A program made the translations under genes and the position numbers. Below the pieces are notes generated by a model, which saw nothing but the letters and a program-made list of their open reading frames with translations, was not told where the DNA came from and searched no databases. 14,038 bases of DNA from Baffinella frigidus. Lineage: Eukaryota; Cryptophyceae; Cryptomonadales; Baffinellaceae. Positions 8,070-14,038 of the stretch are shown here, piece after piece (within the stretch, counting starts at the first letter, position 1; the number at the start of each line of letters is the position of its first letter). The stretch covers positions 382,310 through 396,347 of the forward strand of contig MU646587.1 in the NCBI GenBank assembly GCA_026770585.1, given 5' to 3'.

Positions 8070-8320
8070 TACTGGGGTACCTCGCTCAGAAAGCGCCCCC
8101 CCCCCCCCCCCCCCCCAGGACCACCATAGGGCCCTGGGTATCAGAGCCTCGTGTGAGGGAGCGTGGGATACAGCCCCCCCCCCTGGGACCACCATGGGGC
8201 CCTAGGCATAGCCCTACTAGGGTCGCCCCCCCCCCTAGGACCCTACAGTAGGACCATGCCTAGGGCCCTATGGTGGTCTCTAGGGGGGGCGCGGTTTCTT
8301 ATGAGCGAGGTACCCCTGTA
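8070..8320. mobile_element. CAGGGGTACCTCGCTC MITE, copy 3, expanded or nested
   Basis: Left end ACTGGGGTACCTCGCTCA, right end TATGAGCGAGGTACCCCTGT. It is twice the usual length, with two successive cores and long C runs. The 20-mer GTGTGAGGGAGCGTGGGATA occurs inside at 8151-8170 and again directly after the right end at 8321-8340. Confidence 0.75.
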
Positions 8321-8357
8321 GTGTGAGGGAGCGTGGGATAGGCACGCCTGAGGGCCT

Positions 8358-8515
8358 ATCTCATCCTGGGTAGTATTTCTAAGAAATACGATCCTGGCAA
8401 AGAAAATTACTACACACCGGACATTTTCAGTCACGTCCGTGTAGTAATTTTCGTTGCAAATCGAATCGGAGATCCCCGAAATCGTATTTCTCAGAAATAC
8501 TCGCCGGGATGATAT
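8358..8515. mobile_element. Foldback MITE, CAACGAAA-TTACT family, copy 2
   Basis: About 158 bp. Outer arms ATCTCATCC-GG and AGTATTTCTAAGAAATACGA are mirrored at the right end. Inner arms GAAAATTACTACAC / GTGTAGTAATTTTCGTTGC carry the family motif. AGTATTTCT(A/G)AGAAATAC is itself a small palindrome. Confidence 0.8.
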
Positions 8516-8590
8516 CTGAGTCGTGCCACTCTCGTGATCGTTTCCTTCTCGTGATCGTGAGAGAGGCACAACCCTGGAATTTCTGCTCTA

Positions 8591-8625
8591 AATCGAGGCA
8601 CAACTCAGAGATTTGTGCCTCGATT
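8591..8625. repeat. Perfect hairpin AATCGAGGCACAA
   Basis: Thirteen-base arms AATCGAGGCACAA / TTGTGCCTCGATT with a 9-nt loop. A third copy of the arm (GTTGTGCCTCGATCA) lies at 8906-8920 and overlaps the stop codon of the RIOX-like gene. Confidence 0.85.
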
Positions 8626-8652
8626 AATCCCAGCAAGCCAAACAGCGGGCTA

Positions 8653-8752
8653 TCCCTTAAGTGCCCAGTAGGCTCATACGCCCTACCGTAGGGCCCTAGG
8701 ACCAGCCTAGGACCCCAGGCCCCCAAATTTGGAGGCCTGGTCACTCAAGGGA
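8653..8752. mobile_element. CCCTACCGTAGGGCCC-type MITE, copy 2
   Basis: TCCCTTAAGTGCCCAGTAGG at the left and CTGGTCACTCAAGGGA at the right form imperfect terminal repeats. The core is CGCCCTACCGTAGGGCCC. Confidence 0.75.
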
Positions 8753-8792
8753 TAAAGGGATTTTTGGGCACTCAGTGCCCGAGTTTCCGTTA

Positions 8793-8892
8793 CATTTCCG
8801 TAGGAAACCCCCTATGCCCCTACGGGTTGCCTACCGTAGTGTCCTAGGTCTTATTGCTTAGGGATTATTCAAAATCGCTTGGAAGTCCGGTG
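8793..8892. mobile_element. CCGTAGG-type repeat element, copy 2
   Basis: Same ordered blocks as 4603-4706, down to the terminal GAAGTCCG. It lies in the 3' flank of the RIOX-like gene, about 26 bp beyond its stop codon. Confidence 0.7.
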
Positions 8893-8917
8893 TGTAGTGA
8901 GGAGAGTTGTGCCTCGA

Positions 8918-11900
8918 TCAAGGGGGTTGAGCCTCGAGGATGCCGGCCTGGGCCAGGACGCCCGCGAGTTCGAGTTTCTCCTCCGCGTCCCCCTCCAACT
9001 CCAGGCTCGACACCTGCACTCATCCGGGACCATGTTTAATTTAAAAGAAAATGGACTATCAAACCGGATTCTGCCCTAATTAAACTTACTTAGGGCCCTA
9101 ATTAATCTGTTCCCAACTCCTATGAACACATAGGGATCCATTTTTTTAAATTAAACATGCCCCCGGATTAACACCGGGATTTGGTGTCTTGGAATCGAGG
9201 TACTCCTGTAGAGCAGTTTTCACATCTGTTGGCCACGAAAATAATGAAACAACGCCCAACGCTGACGGACTACACTACATTGCCCAGGCCGGATATTTTG
9301 TCAAAGTCAATTCACCCACAAAATCTGTCAACTAAGAAACGAGGTACCCGTCATGGGTTCTTCTTTACTACTCATTCGCAGGTGAGTTGGCTAATACAAA
9401 AACTCCGCCCTGGCTGTGGACTAGAACCAGCATCGTCGACGTTCGGCATTGTTTCCTTCTTTTATCGTGGCCAACAGAAGCGGAACCCCCTCTACCTCAA
9501 CGGCGAGCAGGGATCTCGGTCCCGCCTATCCACTTTGCAGCCACCGGGGTCTTCACGGATGCAGTCCATCTAAACTATTTGTACTAGAATCTTATCCATT
9601 GCTATGGATTCCAACCGGAATTTCCCCCGAGAATCCGGGGGGAAACATCTTGGGTCGACCGAATCTAAGTGGATGGCGAACCGTGAGTAGCTGTGAGTTG
9701 ATCACTTGTCGTTAGGATAGGGCCTGTTTACAGGACCTTTAGGAGGGGAATAAAGAAGAAGAAGAAGATGATGATGCAGAAGAGGAAGAGGAAGACGAGG
9801 AAGAGGAAGAACAAGAGGAAGATGAAGATGAAGAAAAAGAGGAAGAGGAAGAGGAAGAGAAAGCAGAAGCAGACGAAGAAGAACAAGGTCCGAGAGGCCT
9901 CTGGGGTCGGGGGAGCACCTCGGTGTAGGCGGGGTACGTCCGGATCAGGCCCTCCAACGCATCTGAAACACACCAGGGGGTGTCAGACCACGCCAGGATG
10001 ATCGAAACATCCACTTTTGACATCTTTCAAGGGAACCCCCTTGAATCATCAAGTCAACCACGTCAGAGCTTGCGTGGATAAGGCGTCGGTTTCCCTCGAT
10101 CAATCTGGCGTGGGAGTCATCAACTGCGGAAACGATTAAAAATATTGCTTTCTGGCAACGAAATTTACTACGCAATTGGGTCTTACTAGTGATAGTAAAG
10201 CATCTGTGAGGTAATTTCATTGCCAGAAAAGTTACGTCCGGATGAGGCACTTCAACGCATCTGCTCAAATGTCTGGAAAATTTTCTGTTATACCTTGCAG
10301 AGACACCTTCTGTTATACCTTGCAGAGACACGATCAGGGGTCTCTGCGACTCAAGGTGTGACACATTTCGTACCAAAAATCAATTTTTGAAAAATAGTTT
10401 CAGATCACTATTTGAGCGAGGAGAAGTCTGTGAGCCTCGAGACCGTGTTTTTCGTAGAACACGATACACGCCACGCAGACCTGCGTAGATAGAGACCTCG
10501 GGACACTGCTCCTCCTTGCCGTGGTACCACCAACCCTCACGATTGGACCAAATCATCGAGTTTAGACTTCAGATTTGCCCTCAGACTTGAGATTTACCCT
10601 CGCAGAGATCCCAGATCCGGGGTCTCCGCAAGGGTAAATCTAAAATCTAAAATTGACGATTTGGTTTAATTTGGGCTGGCGGTAGTGCATTCGGGAGAGG
10701 TAGCGCATCCACTCGAGGCTGGAAGAGGGAGTATTCTAATTGTGGGGCTGTAAACATTTGTACGAGTCACGGGCGGGTTTGGTCACGTAGCTGGGGGAAT
10801 TCCCCCAGCTACGTGACCAAAACCAGATATTTGAGTGAAACTTACTACACAGCGGTCCACTTGTCAAGGACATGTAAAGTTACAACTTTTAAAATAGTCA
10901 CATTTCTAGCCTCGAGTGGATTCGGGAGAACCGCACTCTACACACGCCTAGGTGTTTCAGGTTTCGGGTTTCGGGTGTCTAATGCCGCCATGGGGTGGAG
11001 AGGTGTCTCCCCCTAGGACCACCGTAGGACTATAGGTATAGCCTACGGTGATCCTTAGGGGGGGGGGCGGCTCCTGGTGAGCGAGGAGCAAGGTCATTCT
11101 CTTCACGCCAGGGGTGGCAGGCCTAAACCTAAACCCCTAACTTCTTCTTCTTCTTCTTCTTCTTTATTAACCTCTTGAAGTCCCTGTGAACAGGTCCCAA
11201 GCCTAATGGAAAGTGATCAACTTACTAACTACGCACCGTTTGCCGAAACCCTAAACCCACGGCAGACCTGCCACGCCACATTGGAGGAGGGTGGTGACTG
11301 TCTTAATACCGTATCCTGGTACGGTATTTGACTTTTGAAAACAACTGCCTTCAGGGAGAATTGACTTTTGGCGACATCTTCCTGGAATCTGGCGTGGTGC
11401 GTAGTCGATGGAGAACTCGAGGCACTGCTCCTCCTTCCCGTGATAGTACATTCGGGAGAGTTGTCTCACACTCTAAACCAGGGTGGTCCCTAGGCCCATA
11501 TGGATAGGCATACCGTAGGCTGCCACAAAGATTGATCTAGAGAGGCACGCACCAGCGTAGTCGATGGAGAACGCTCTCTCTCTCTCTCTCCCTCCCTCCC
11601 TCCTCTCTGTCTTTAGTCAGCGGAGCATTCGGGAGAGGCACCGCACACTCTACACGCCAGGGGGGGGATGCTGACCAGCGTAGTCGATGGAGAACTCGAG
11701 GCACTGCTCCTCCTTCCCGTGGTAGTCCCGCGAGTTGTCCATGCAGTGGTACAGAATCGCCATGTCCTCCTCGATCTGTTTGGGGTTTCGGGGTTAGACA
11801 GAGAGAGAGGCCGGTATTTCGAAAGAGCGGAAGCACGCGTTTATTCGGAGTGCGACCCGAACACTGCCATCTCACCACTTAGCAGCGACCGAGGACCTTT

Positions 11901-13723
11901 TCATCTTGAATGCAAGGTGGAATTCCGGTTAGCTTCTAGGGCAATGGATAAGATTCTAGTGCAAATAGTTGAGATGGACTGTATCCGTGAAGCCCCCGGT
12001 GGCTGCCAAGTGGGGGGGTGTCCTCGCAGTGGTACAGCATCGCCATGTTAATAGGGTAACGGCCTGAAAATGGGGTAGTTAGGCCTACGGGATTGCCTAC
12101 GACCTCCTACCGTAGGCCGAGACTTTTTGGTCCTAGGATCCCTCGGCCTACGGTAGGAGGTCATAGGCAATACCGTATGCCTAACTACCCCATTTTCAGG
12201 TCGTTAGCCTATGAATGTCCTCTTCGATCTGTGTGGGGGTTGGCGTGTGGCGTGTTGAGCAAAACCACCTCGTGAGAAACCACTCAGCGCCAGGAGAAAG
12301 CTGCCCCGCTCCACATACCACACGGTGGACTACGAACCTTTCAACAGAAGTCAACTTACCTGAAGACAATTAACTTCAAGGATTTTTCTAATGCAAATTG
12401 GTCACGTAGCATCCCGGAATCCGGGGTCAGCCAAACCCTCGTAGCTCACCGAGTGGCATGCTGCAACCTGGTTGGTGCACTTGACGCCCCAGCCGCAACA
12501 CAGGCCTGAGCCACTTCGGGGGCACATCAAATCTAAACAGGGTGGCCCGAAAACCTCTGTTGGTTTTTGAAAGAGACCTTTTCAAGACCAGGAGGCTGGC
12601 ACGCGCTGTGGCGTCGTTTCGTTTCGTTTAACCTTTACGGTGTAAACCTTTACCGTAAACCTTTACGTAAACCTTCACCGTAAACTATTACGGTGTTTAA
12701 ACCTTTACCGTTAACCTTTGTAAACCTTTACCGTAAACCGTTACGGTGTTTACGGTGCAGGGTCGGAGCTTCGGGGTTCGGGTTTCGGGTGAGGGCCAAA
12801 CCTTGACACGGATGACACCCTTGCGCACGAGGCCACCCATCGAGGTGTCCGAGAGGCGTAGGGATTTCGGGTTTCGGGTTTAGGATGCTAGAAGGTGGCA
12901 CGGGTCAGGGGTTCGGGTTGAGTGTTTAGTGTTACGTGATCAGTGTGTGGGGTTTAGTGTTGGGGGTTGAGTGTTTAGTGTTCAGAATTTGGGGTTTAGC
13001 ACCTTGACACGGACGACGCCCTTGCGCACAAGGCGGACCATCGATGTGTCCGAGAGTGCCTCTGCCTGCTCGATTCGCTCCTCTGACAGCTCCTGCTCGC
13101 CAGATGTTGCAGGGTTAGAGGACTAGACTAGAGAGACATTCGAGGATTAGAGGACTGGACTAAGCAGACATTAGAGGATTGAAGGACTCAACTAGAGCGA
13201 CATTAGAGGATTAGAGGACGCGGCTGCCCCCCCCCGTCCCCGCTTCGGTCAGGGTTGTGGGGGGTTCGCGTTTCAGGAAAACGCGGTTTCTGGATAGTTG
13301 GGGGAACTCTCTATCTATCCCATCAGAAGCAAACCGAGGAGGGGTTCGGGACAGGCCTCCGCTATGTCGAGGTACTCGAATGGCCGTCTGCAAAATGGTC
13401 AAATCGACTGGTCAAATCGAGGGGGGGTGGGACGGGCCTCCTCAATGTCGAGGGAGGGGTCAGAATCCTCTCTACTAAATCAGAATAACGTAAAAGGGGT
13501 TCGAGGGAGTCAACTTGCCTCGCCAATGTCGAGGAAGGGGTCAACGAGGATGGGTTGGGCAAATCGACTGGTCAAATCGACTGGTCAAATCGACTGGTCA
13601 AATCGACTGGTCAAATCGAGGGGGTCAACGTGCCTCCTCGATGTCGAGGTTGGGGTCAGCGAGCTGCTTGGCATCCTCCGGGGCGCCGACCGGCAGGATC
13701 GGCGGCAGCCGCTCGCGCAGGAA
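8918..13723 (-). CDS. RIOX (NO66/MINA53-type) ribosomal oxygenase, C-terminal part, five exons
   Basis: Minus-strand exons, in order of transcription: 13723-13634, 13095-13003, 11775-11676, 9962-9919, 9013-8918 (TGA). They join in phase to 140 codons plus stop. Key matches to the C-terminal dimerisation and winged-helix region of this family: FLRERLPPIL (FxxxxLPPxL motif), SDTSMVRLVRKGVVRVK (winged-helix strand), ILYHCMDNSRDYHGKEEQ (family: YYT-ENSRVYH-EEP), CLEFSIDYADALEGLIRTYP and EEKLELAGVLAQAGIL near the C terminus. RIOX enzymes are Fe(II)/2-oxoglutarate JmjC dioxygenases that hydroxylate ribosomal-protein histidines; the catalytic domain would lie upstream, beyond the right edge. The exon 3/4 junction splits an Asp codon (G|AT), which supports the model. 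The first donor is GC (GAG|GCACGT). An alternative uses GT four bases on (ending 13630) with an acceptor before 13082, giving 137 aa. Introns hold many broken exon copies. The assignment is from memory of the family. Confidence 0.75.
9022..9169. mobile_element. Foldback element with ATCCGGG-CATGTTTAATTTAAA arms
   Basis: The left arm CATGTTTAATTTAAAAGAAA (from 9031) is matched by TTTTTTTAAATTAAACATG, with further pairing outside (ATCCGGG / CCCCGGAT). About 148 bp. It sits directly upstream, in transcription order, of the last RIOX exon acceptor at 9014, so it supplies the branch-point region of that intron. Confidence 0.8.
9273..9425 (-). repeat. Dispersed repeat R1, copy 2 (inverted)
   Basis: Reverse-complement relative of 6030-6180: AGGCCGGATATTTTGTCAAA, GTCAATTCACCCACAAAATC, AACTAAGAAACGAGGTACCC, ATACAAAAACTCCGCCCTGG. 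Divergence is moderate, with small indels. Confidence 0.75.
9720..9890 (+). repeat. AATAAA(GAA)n-tailed repeat, copy 1, with long GAA-rich tract
   Basis: GGCCTGTTTACAGGACCTTT, AGGAGG and GGAATAAAGAAGAAG pass into about 130 bp of GAA/GAG/GAT purine repeat. A matching unit in the opposite orientation is at 11141-11200. The tail looks like the 3' end of a retroposed element. On the RIOX transcript strand it is a pyrimidine-rich tract beginning near the donor of exon 4. Confidence 0.75.
10148..10231. mobile_element. Foldback MITE, CAACGAAA-TTACT family, copy 3
   Basis: CTTTCTGGCAACGAAATTTA at the left is mirrored by GGTAATTTCATTGCCAGAAA at the right, 84 bp. It directly abuts and truncates a copy of RIOX exon 4. 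Confidence 0.8.
10233..10262 (-). pseudogene. Truncated copy of RIOX exon 4 in the model (copy D')
   Basis: On the minus strand CAGATGCGTTGAAGTGCCTC then ATCCGGACGTA corresponds to CAG|ATGCGTTGGAGGGCCTG and ATCCGGACGTA of the intact exon. It stops where the MITE at 10148-10231 begins, and the rest of the exon is missing. Confidence 0.85.
10283..10331 (+). repeat. Two 24-bp direct repeats, 25-bp period
   Basis: TTCTGTTATACCTTGCAGAG plus ACAC occurs twice in tandem. GTCTCTGCGACTCAAGGTGT downstream is a partial inverted relative. Confidence 0.85.
10495..10530 (-). pseudogene. Short copy of RIOX exon 3 in the model (copy C3)
   Basis: The minus strand encodes WYHGKEEQCPE, matching DYHGKEEQCLE of the intact exon at 11676-11775. 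Both sides are lost. Confidence 0.75.
10550..10669. repeat. Foldback segment AGATTTACCCT
   Basis: AGATTTACCCTCGCAGAGAT pairs with GTCTCCGCAAGGGTAAATCT; weaker outer arms (AAATCRTC-TTTAGA) extend it. Non-coding. Confidence 0.7.
10690..10712 (-). pseudogene. Possible exon 3-derived scrap CATTCGGGAGAG
   Basis: The 12-mer CATTCGGGAGAG occurs here, at 11450 (adjoining exon copy C1) and at 11629. It seems to be a variant of the NSRDYHG-coding part that was copied separately. Confidence 0.4.
10778..10821. repeat. Perfect 44-bp palindrome with GGTCACGTA termini
   Basis: Arms TTTGGTCACGTAGCTGGGGG plus AA and the exact reverse complement, with no loop. It shares its outer TTGGTCACGTA with 5018-5059; a single arm TTGGTCACGTAGC starts at 12399. 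Confidence 0.9.
10881..10925 (+). repeat. Dispersed short repeat AAAATAGTCACATTTCTAGCC
   Basis: CTTTTAAAATAGTCACATTT then CTAGCCTCGAGTGG. A close direct relative lies after the palindrome at 5018-5059 (near 5080-5130, CCTCGAGTGG), and an inverted relative before it (4917-4955). So a palindrome plus this flank moved together. Confidence 0.6.
11009..11063. mobile_element. Palindromic CCTAGGACCACCGTAGG element
   Basis: CCCCCTAGGACCACCGTAGG and its mirrored CCTACGGTGATCCTTAGGGG; same core vocabulary as the 7528-8320 elements. Confidence 0.65.
11141..11200 (-). repeat. AATAAA(GAA)n-tailed repeat, copy 2
   Basis: Read on the minus strand: GGGACCTGTTCACAGGGACT, AAGAGG, TTAATAAAGAAGAAG and on through eight GAA units. 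Same order as 9720-9770 on the plus strand. Confidence 0.75.
11212..11244. repeat. AAGTGATCAACTTA repeat, third locus
   Basis: GGAAAGTGATCAACTTACTA then ACTACGCACCG matches the pieces around Rab exon 7 (5351-5427, 5497-5545). Confidence 0.75.
11399..11463 (-). pseudogene. Copy of RIOX exon 3 in the model, 3' half (copy C1)
   Basis: The minus strand encodes LSRMYYHGKEEQCLEFSIDY, against NSRDYHGKEEQCLEFSIDYA of the intact exon. The 5' half (IEEDMAILYHCMD) is absent and the donor side differs. Confidence 0.85.
11551..11572 (-). pseudogene. Scrap of RIOX exon 3 in the model (copy C2) cut by a CT microsatellite
   Basis: ACCAGCGTAGTCGATGGAGA repeats the donor end of the intact exon exactly, then runs into CTCTCTCTC (11573-11600). 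Confidence 0.85.
11573..11605 (+). repeat. CT/CCCT microsatellite
   Basis: GCTCTCTCTCTCTCTC followed by CCTCCCTCCCTCC. Confidence 0.9.
12020..12231 (-). pseudogene. Copy of RIOX exon 3 in the model, interrupted by a palindromic element (copy C4)
   Basis: On the minus strand CAG|ATCGAAGAGGACA (12231-12216) is followed, after 168 inserted bp, by CATGGCGATGCTGTACCACT (from 12047 down). The intact exon reads ATCGAGGAGGACATGGCGAT then TCTGTACCACT without a gap. The copy keeps an acceptor but ends after about 45 bp of exon sequence. Confidence 0.88.
12048..12215. mobile_element. 168-bp palindromic MITE-like element inserted in an exon copy
   Basis: Nearly the whole element is one inverted repeat. 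The left arm begins TTAATAGGGTAACGGCCTGA; the right arm ends TCAGGTCGTTAGCCTATGAA; the loop is about 20 bp near 12122-12141. Inner blocks CCTACCGTAGGCCGAG link it to the CTACCGTAGG families. The exon copy on either side resumes with a 2-bp (TG) or 3-bp (ATG) duplication. Confidence 0.88.
12622..12758. repeat. ACCTTTACCGTAAA / TTTACGGTGT degenerate array
   Basis: About ten short units of AAACCTTTACCGT and its partial complement ACGGTGTTTA alternate, giving many small inverted repeats. Confidence 0.8.
12802..12856 (-). pseudogene. Copy of RIOX exon 2 in the model, 3' half (copy B')
   Basis: The minus strand encodes LSDTSMGGLVRKGVIRVK, followed by a donor-like GTTTGG; the intact exon has LSDTSMVRLVRKGVVRVK|GTGCTA. 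The 5' half and acceptor are missing, so inclusion in mRNA is unlikely. Confidence 0.85.
12930..12990 (+). repeat. GTGTTTAGTGTT degenerate repeat
   Basis: Repeated GAGTGTTTAGTGTT and GGGGTTTAGTGTT, a drifted relative of TTTAGGG, lying between exon copy B' and the intact exon 2 of the RIOX model. Confidence 0.6.
13113..13216 (+). repeat. Three 32-bp tandem repeats
   Basis: Units starting GACTAGACTAGAG (13121), GACTGGACTAAGC (13153) and GACTCAACTAGAG (13185), each ending ACATT-GAGGATT-AG. They lie immediately upstream, in transcription order, of the exon 2 acceptor of the RIOX model. Confidence 0.85.
13345..13380 (-). pseudogene. Copy of the 3' end of RIOX exon 1 in the model (copy A4)
   Basis: CGAGTACCTCGACATAGCGG then AGGCCTGTCCC matches ACCTCGACATCGAGGAGGCA at the exon end. 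It is the most diverged of the three extra copies. Confidence 0.65.
13425..13470 (-). pseudogene. Copy of the 3' end of RIOX exon 1 in the model (copy A3)
   Basis: The minus strand encodes SDPSLDIEEA, against ADPNLDIEEA in the intact exon, then CCCGTCCC. It is followed by the same GATTTGACCAGTCGATTTGA repeat that follows the intact exon. Confidence 0.8.
13508..13550 (-). pseudogene. Copy of the 3' end of RIOX exon 1 in the model (copy A2)
   Basis: The minus strand encodes VDPFLDIGE, then GCAAGTTGACTCCCTCG, against ADPNLDIEE and GCACGTTGACCCCCTCG. GAG|GCAAGT is an ideal GC-type donor. Confidence 0.8.
13561..13620 (+). repeat. 13-bp tandem repeat AAATCGACTGGTC
   Basis: Four perfect units plus a partial; a shorter run of the same unit is at about 13400-13420. 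Both runs directly follow, in transcription order, copies of the RIOX exon 1 end. Confidence 0.9.
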
Positions 13724-13870
13724 CTGCCTAGTGGTCGTGGTGGTGTGGGGGGGCGTCAGTTGGCAGTCACCCCCCCGTGCGCACCTCCCCTGTGACCCCA
13801 GACTGGCCACCAGCGCCCCCGCCCCCTCCTGCTCACACAGTACCAGATTGAGCGCGAGCGCAGGAAATTC
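13724..13870 (-). other. Uncertain coding sequence upstream of RIOX exon 1 in the model
   Basis: After an acceptor-like CTTCCGCAG, the minus strand stays open in the frame of the next exon (EFPALALNLVLCEQEGAGAL, then SLGSQG). A GT-AG pair (GAG|GTGCGC to CACTAG) could remove the region between. It does not obviously resemble the RIOX sequence expected there. It may be a further worn exon copy (it contains TTTCCTGCGC, like TTCCTGCGCGAG) or no exon at all. Confidence 0.25.
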
Positions 13871-13904
13871 CTGCGGAAGCAGAGGGGGGTTGGGGTCAGC
13901 ACAC

Positions 13905-13960
13905 ACCCCGCATCCCCAACTCTACACTCCAAACCCTACCCTCCAATCCCCTAAACCCTT
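13905..13960 (+). repeat. C-rich telomere-like scrap near the right edge
   Basis: CCAAACCCTACCCTCC and CCCCTAAACCCTTAG: a short degenerate CCCTAAA block, probably intronic within the RIOX-like gene. Confidence 0.6.
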
Positions 13961-14038
13961 AGCACTTGTGCGTGAGGGGGGGGGGGAGCTAGCAGAGGAG
14001 TTGTGCGTGAGAGGGAGGGGCATTTAGCGGGGAGGATG

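Noticed and set aside
9181-9587. Plus-strand open frames of 130 and 66 codons
   Set aside because: They run through dispersed repeat R1 and a solitary MITE terminus, with no family signature.
9739-10023. Open frame with a poly-serine tail on the minus strand
   Set aside because: Only its DALEGLIRTYPAYTE part is coding (the fourth exon of the RIOX model); the serine run is the GAA/CTT repeat in the following intron.
11668-12051. 127-codon plus-strand open frame
   Set aside because: Antisense shadow of the third RIOX exon and its broken copy, with no domain of its own.
13398-13620. CRISPR-like array
   Set aside because: The 13-bp units are head-to-tail with no spacers, and the context is clearly eukaryotic.

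Overview
The window looks like nuclear DNA of a microbial eukaryote. The genes are split by spliceosomal introns into short exons, coding exons are GC-rich, and introns carry long degenerate arrays of the plant/green-algal telomere-type unit CCCTAAA/TTTAGGG. A green alga (for example a repeat-rich prasinophyte) would fit, but nothing here proves the lineage.

Layout. (1) 1-1051, minus strand: a C2H2 zinc-finger gene with a Tudor-like N-terminal region, running off the left edge; its fingers lie in three different frames. (2) 1144-7027, plus strand: a complete Rab32/38-type small GTPase gene that can be assembled from eight exons (639 nt, 212 aa). (3) 7028-8917: intergenic DNA made of a GA microsatellite and several families of palindromic MITE-like elements. 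(4) 8918-13723, minus strand: the 3' part of a gene for a RIOX (NO66/MINA53-type) JmjC ribosomal oxygenase, five exons covering the C-terminal winged-helix region; the catalytic JmjC domain would lie beyond the right edge. Genes 2 and 4 converge; genes 1 and 2 diverge with only 92 bp between their first ATGs.

The most unusual property is shared by genes 2 and 4. Inside their introns are extra, mostly decayed copies of their own exons: exons 3, 4, 6 and 7 of the Rab gene, and all RIOX exons seen here except the last. Several copies are interrupted: one by a telomere-like block, one by a 168-bp palindromic element, one by a short inverted-repeat insert, and one is cut off by a MITE. One Rab exon copy (4818-4868) is intact, in phase, and has a good splice donor, so it could be an alternative exon. 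The window therefore records repeated local exon duplication together with telomere-repeat capture and MITE insertion.

Exon borders were inferred from reading frame, phase, GT/AG signals and family knowledge, without transcript data.
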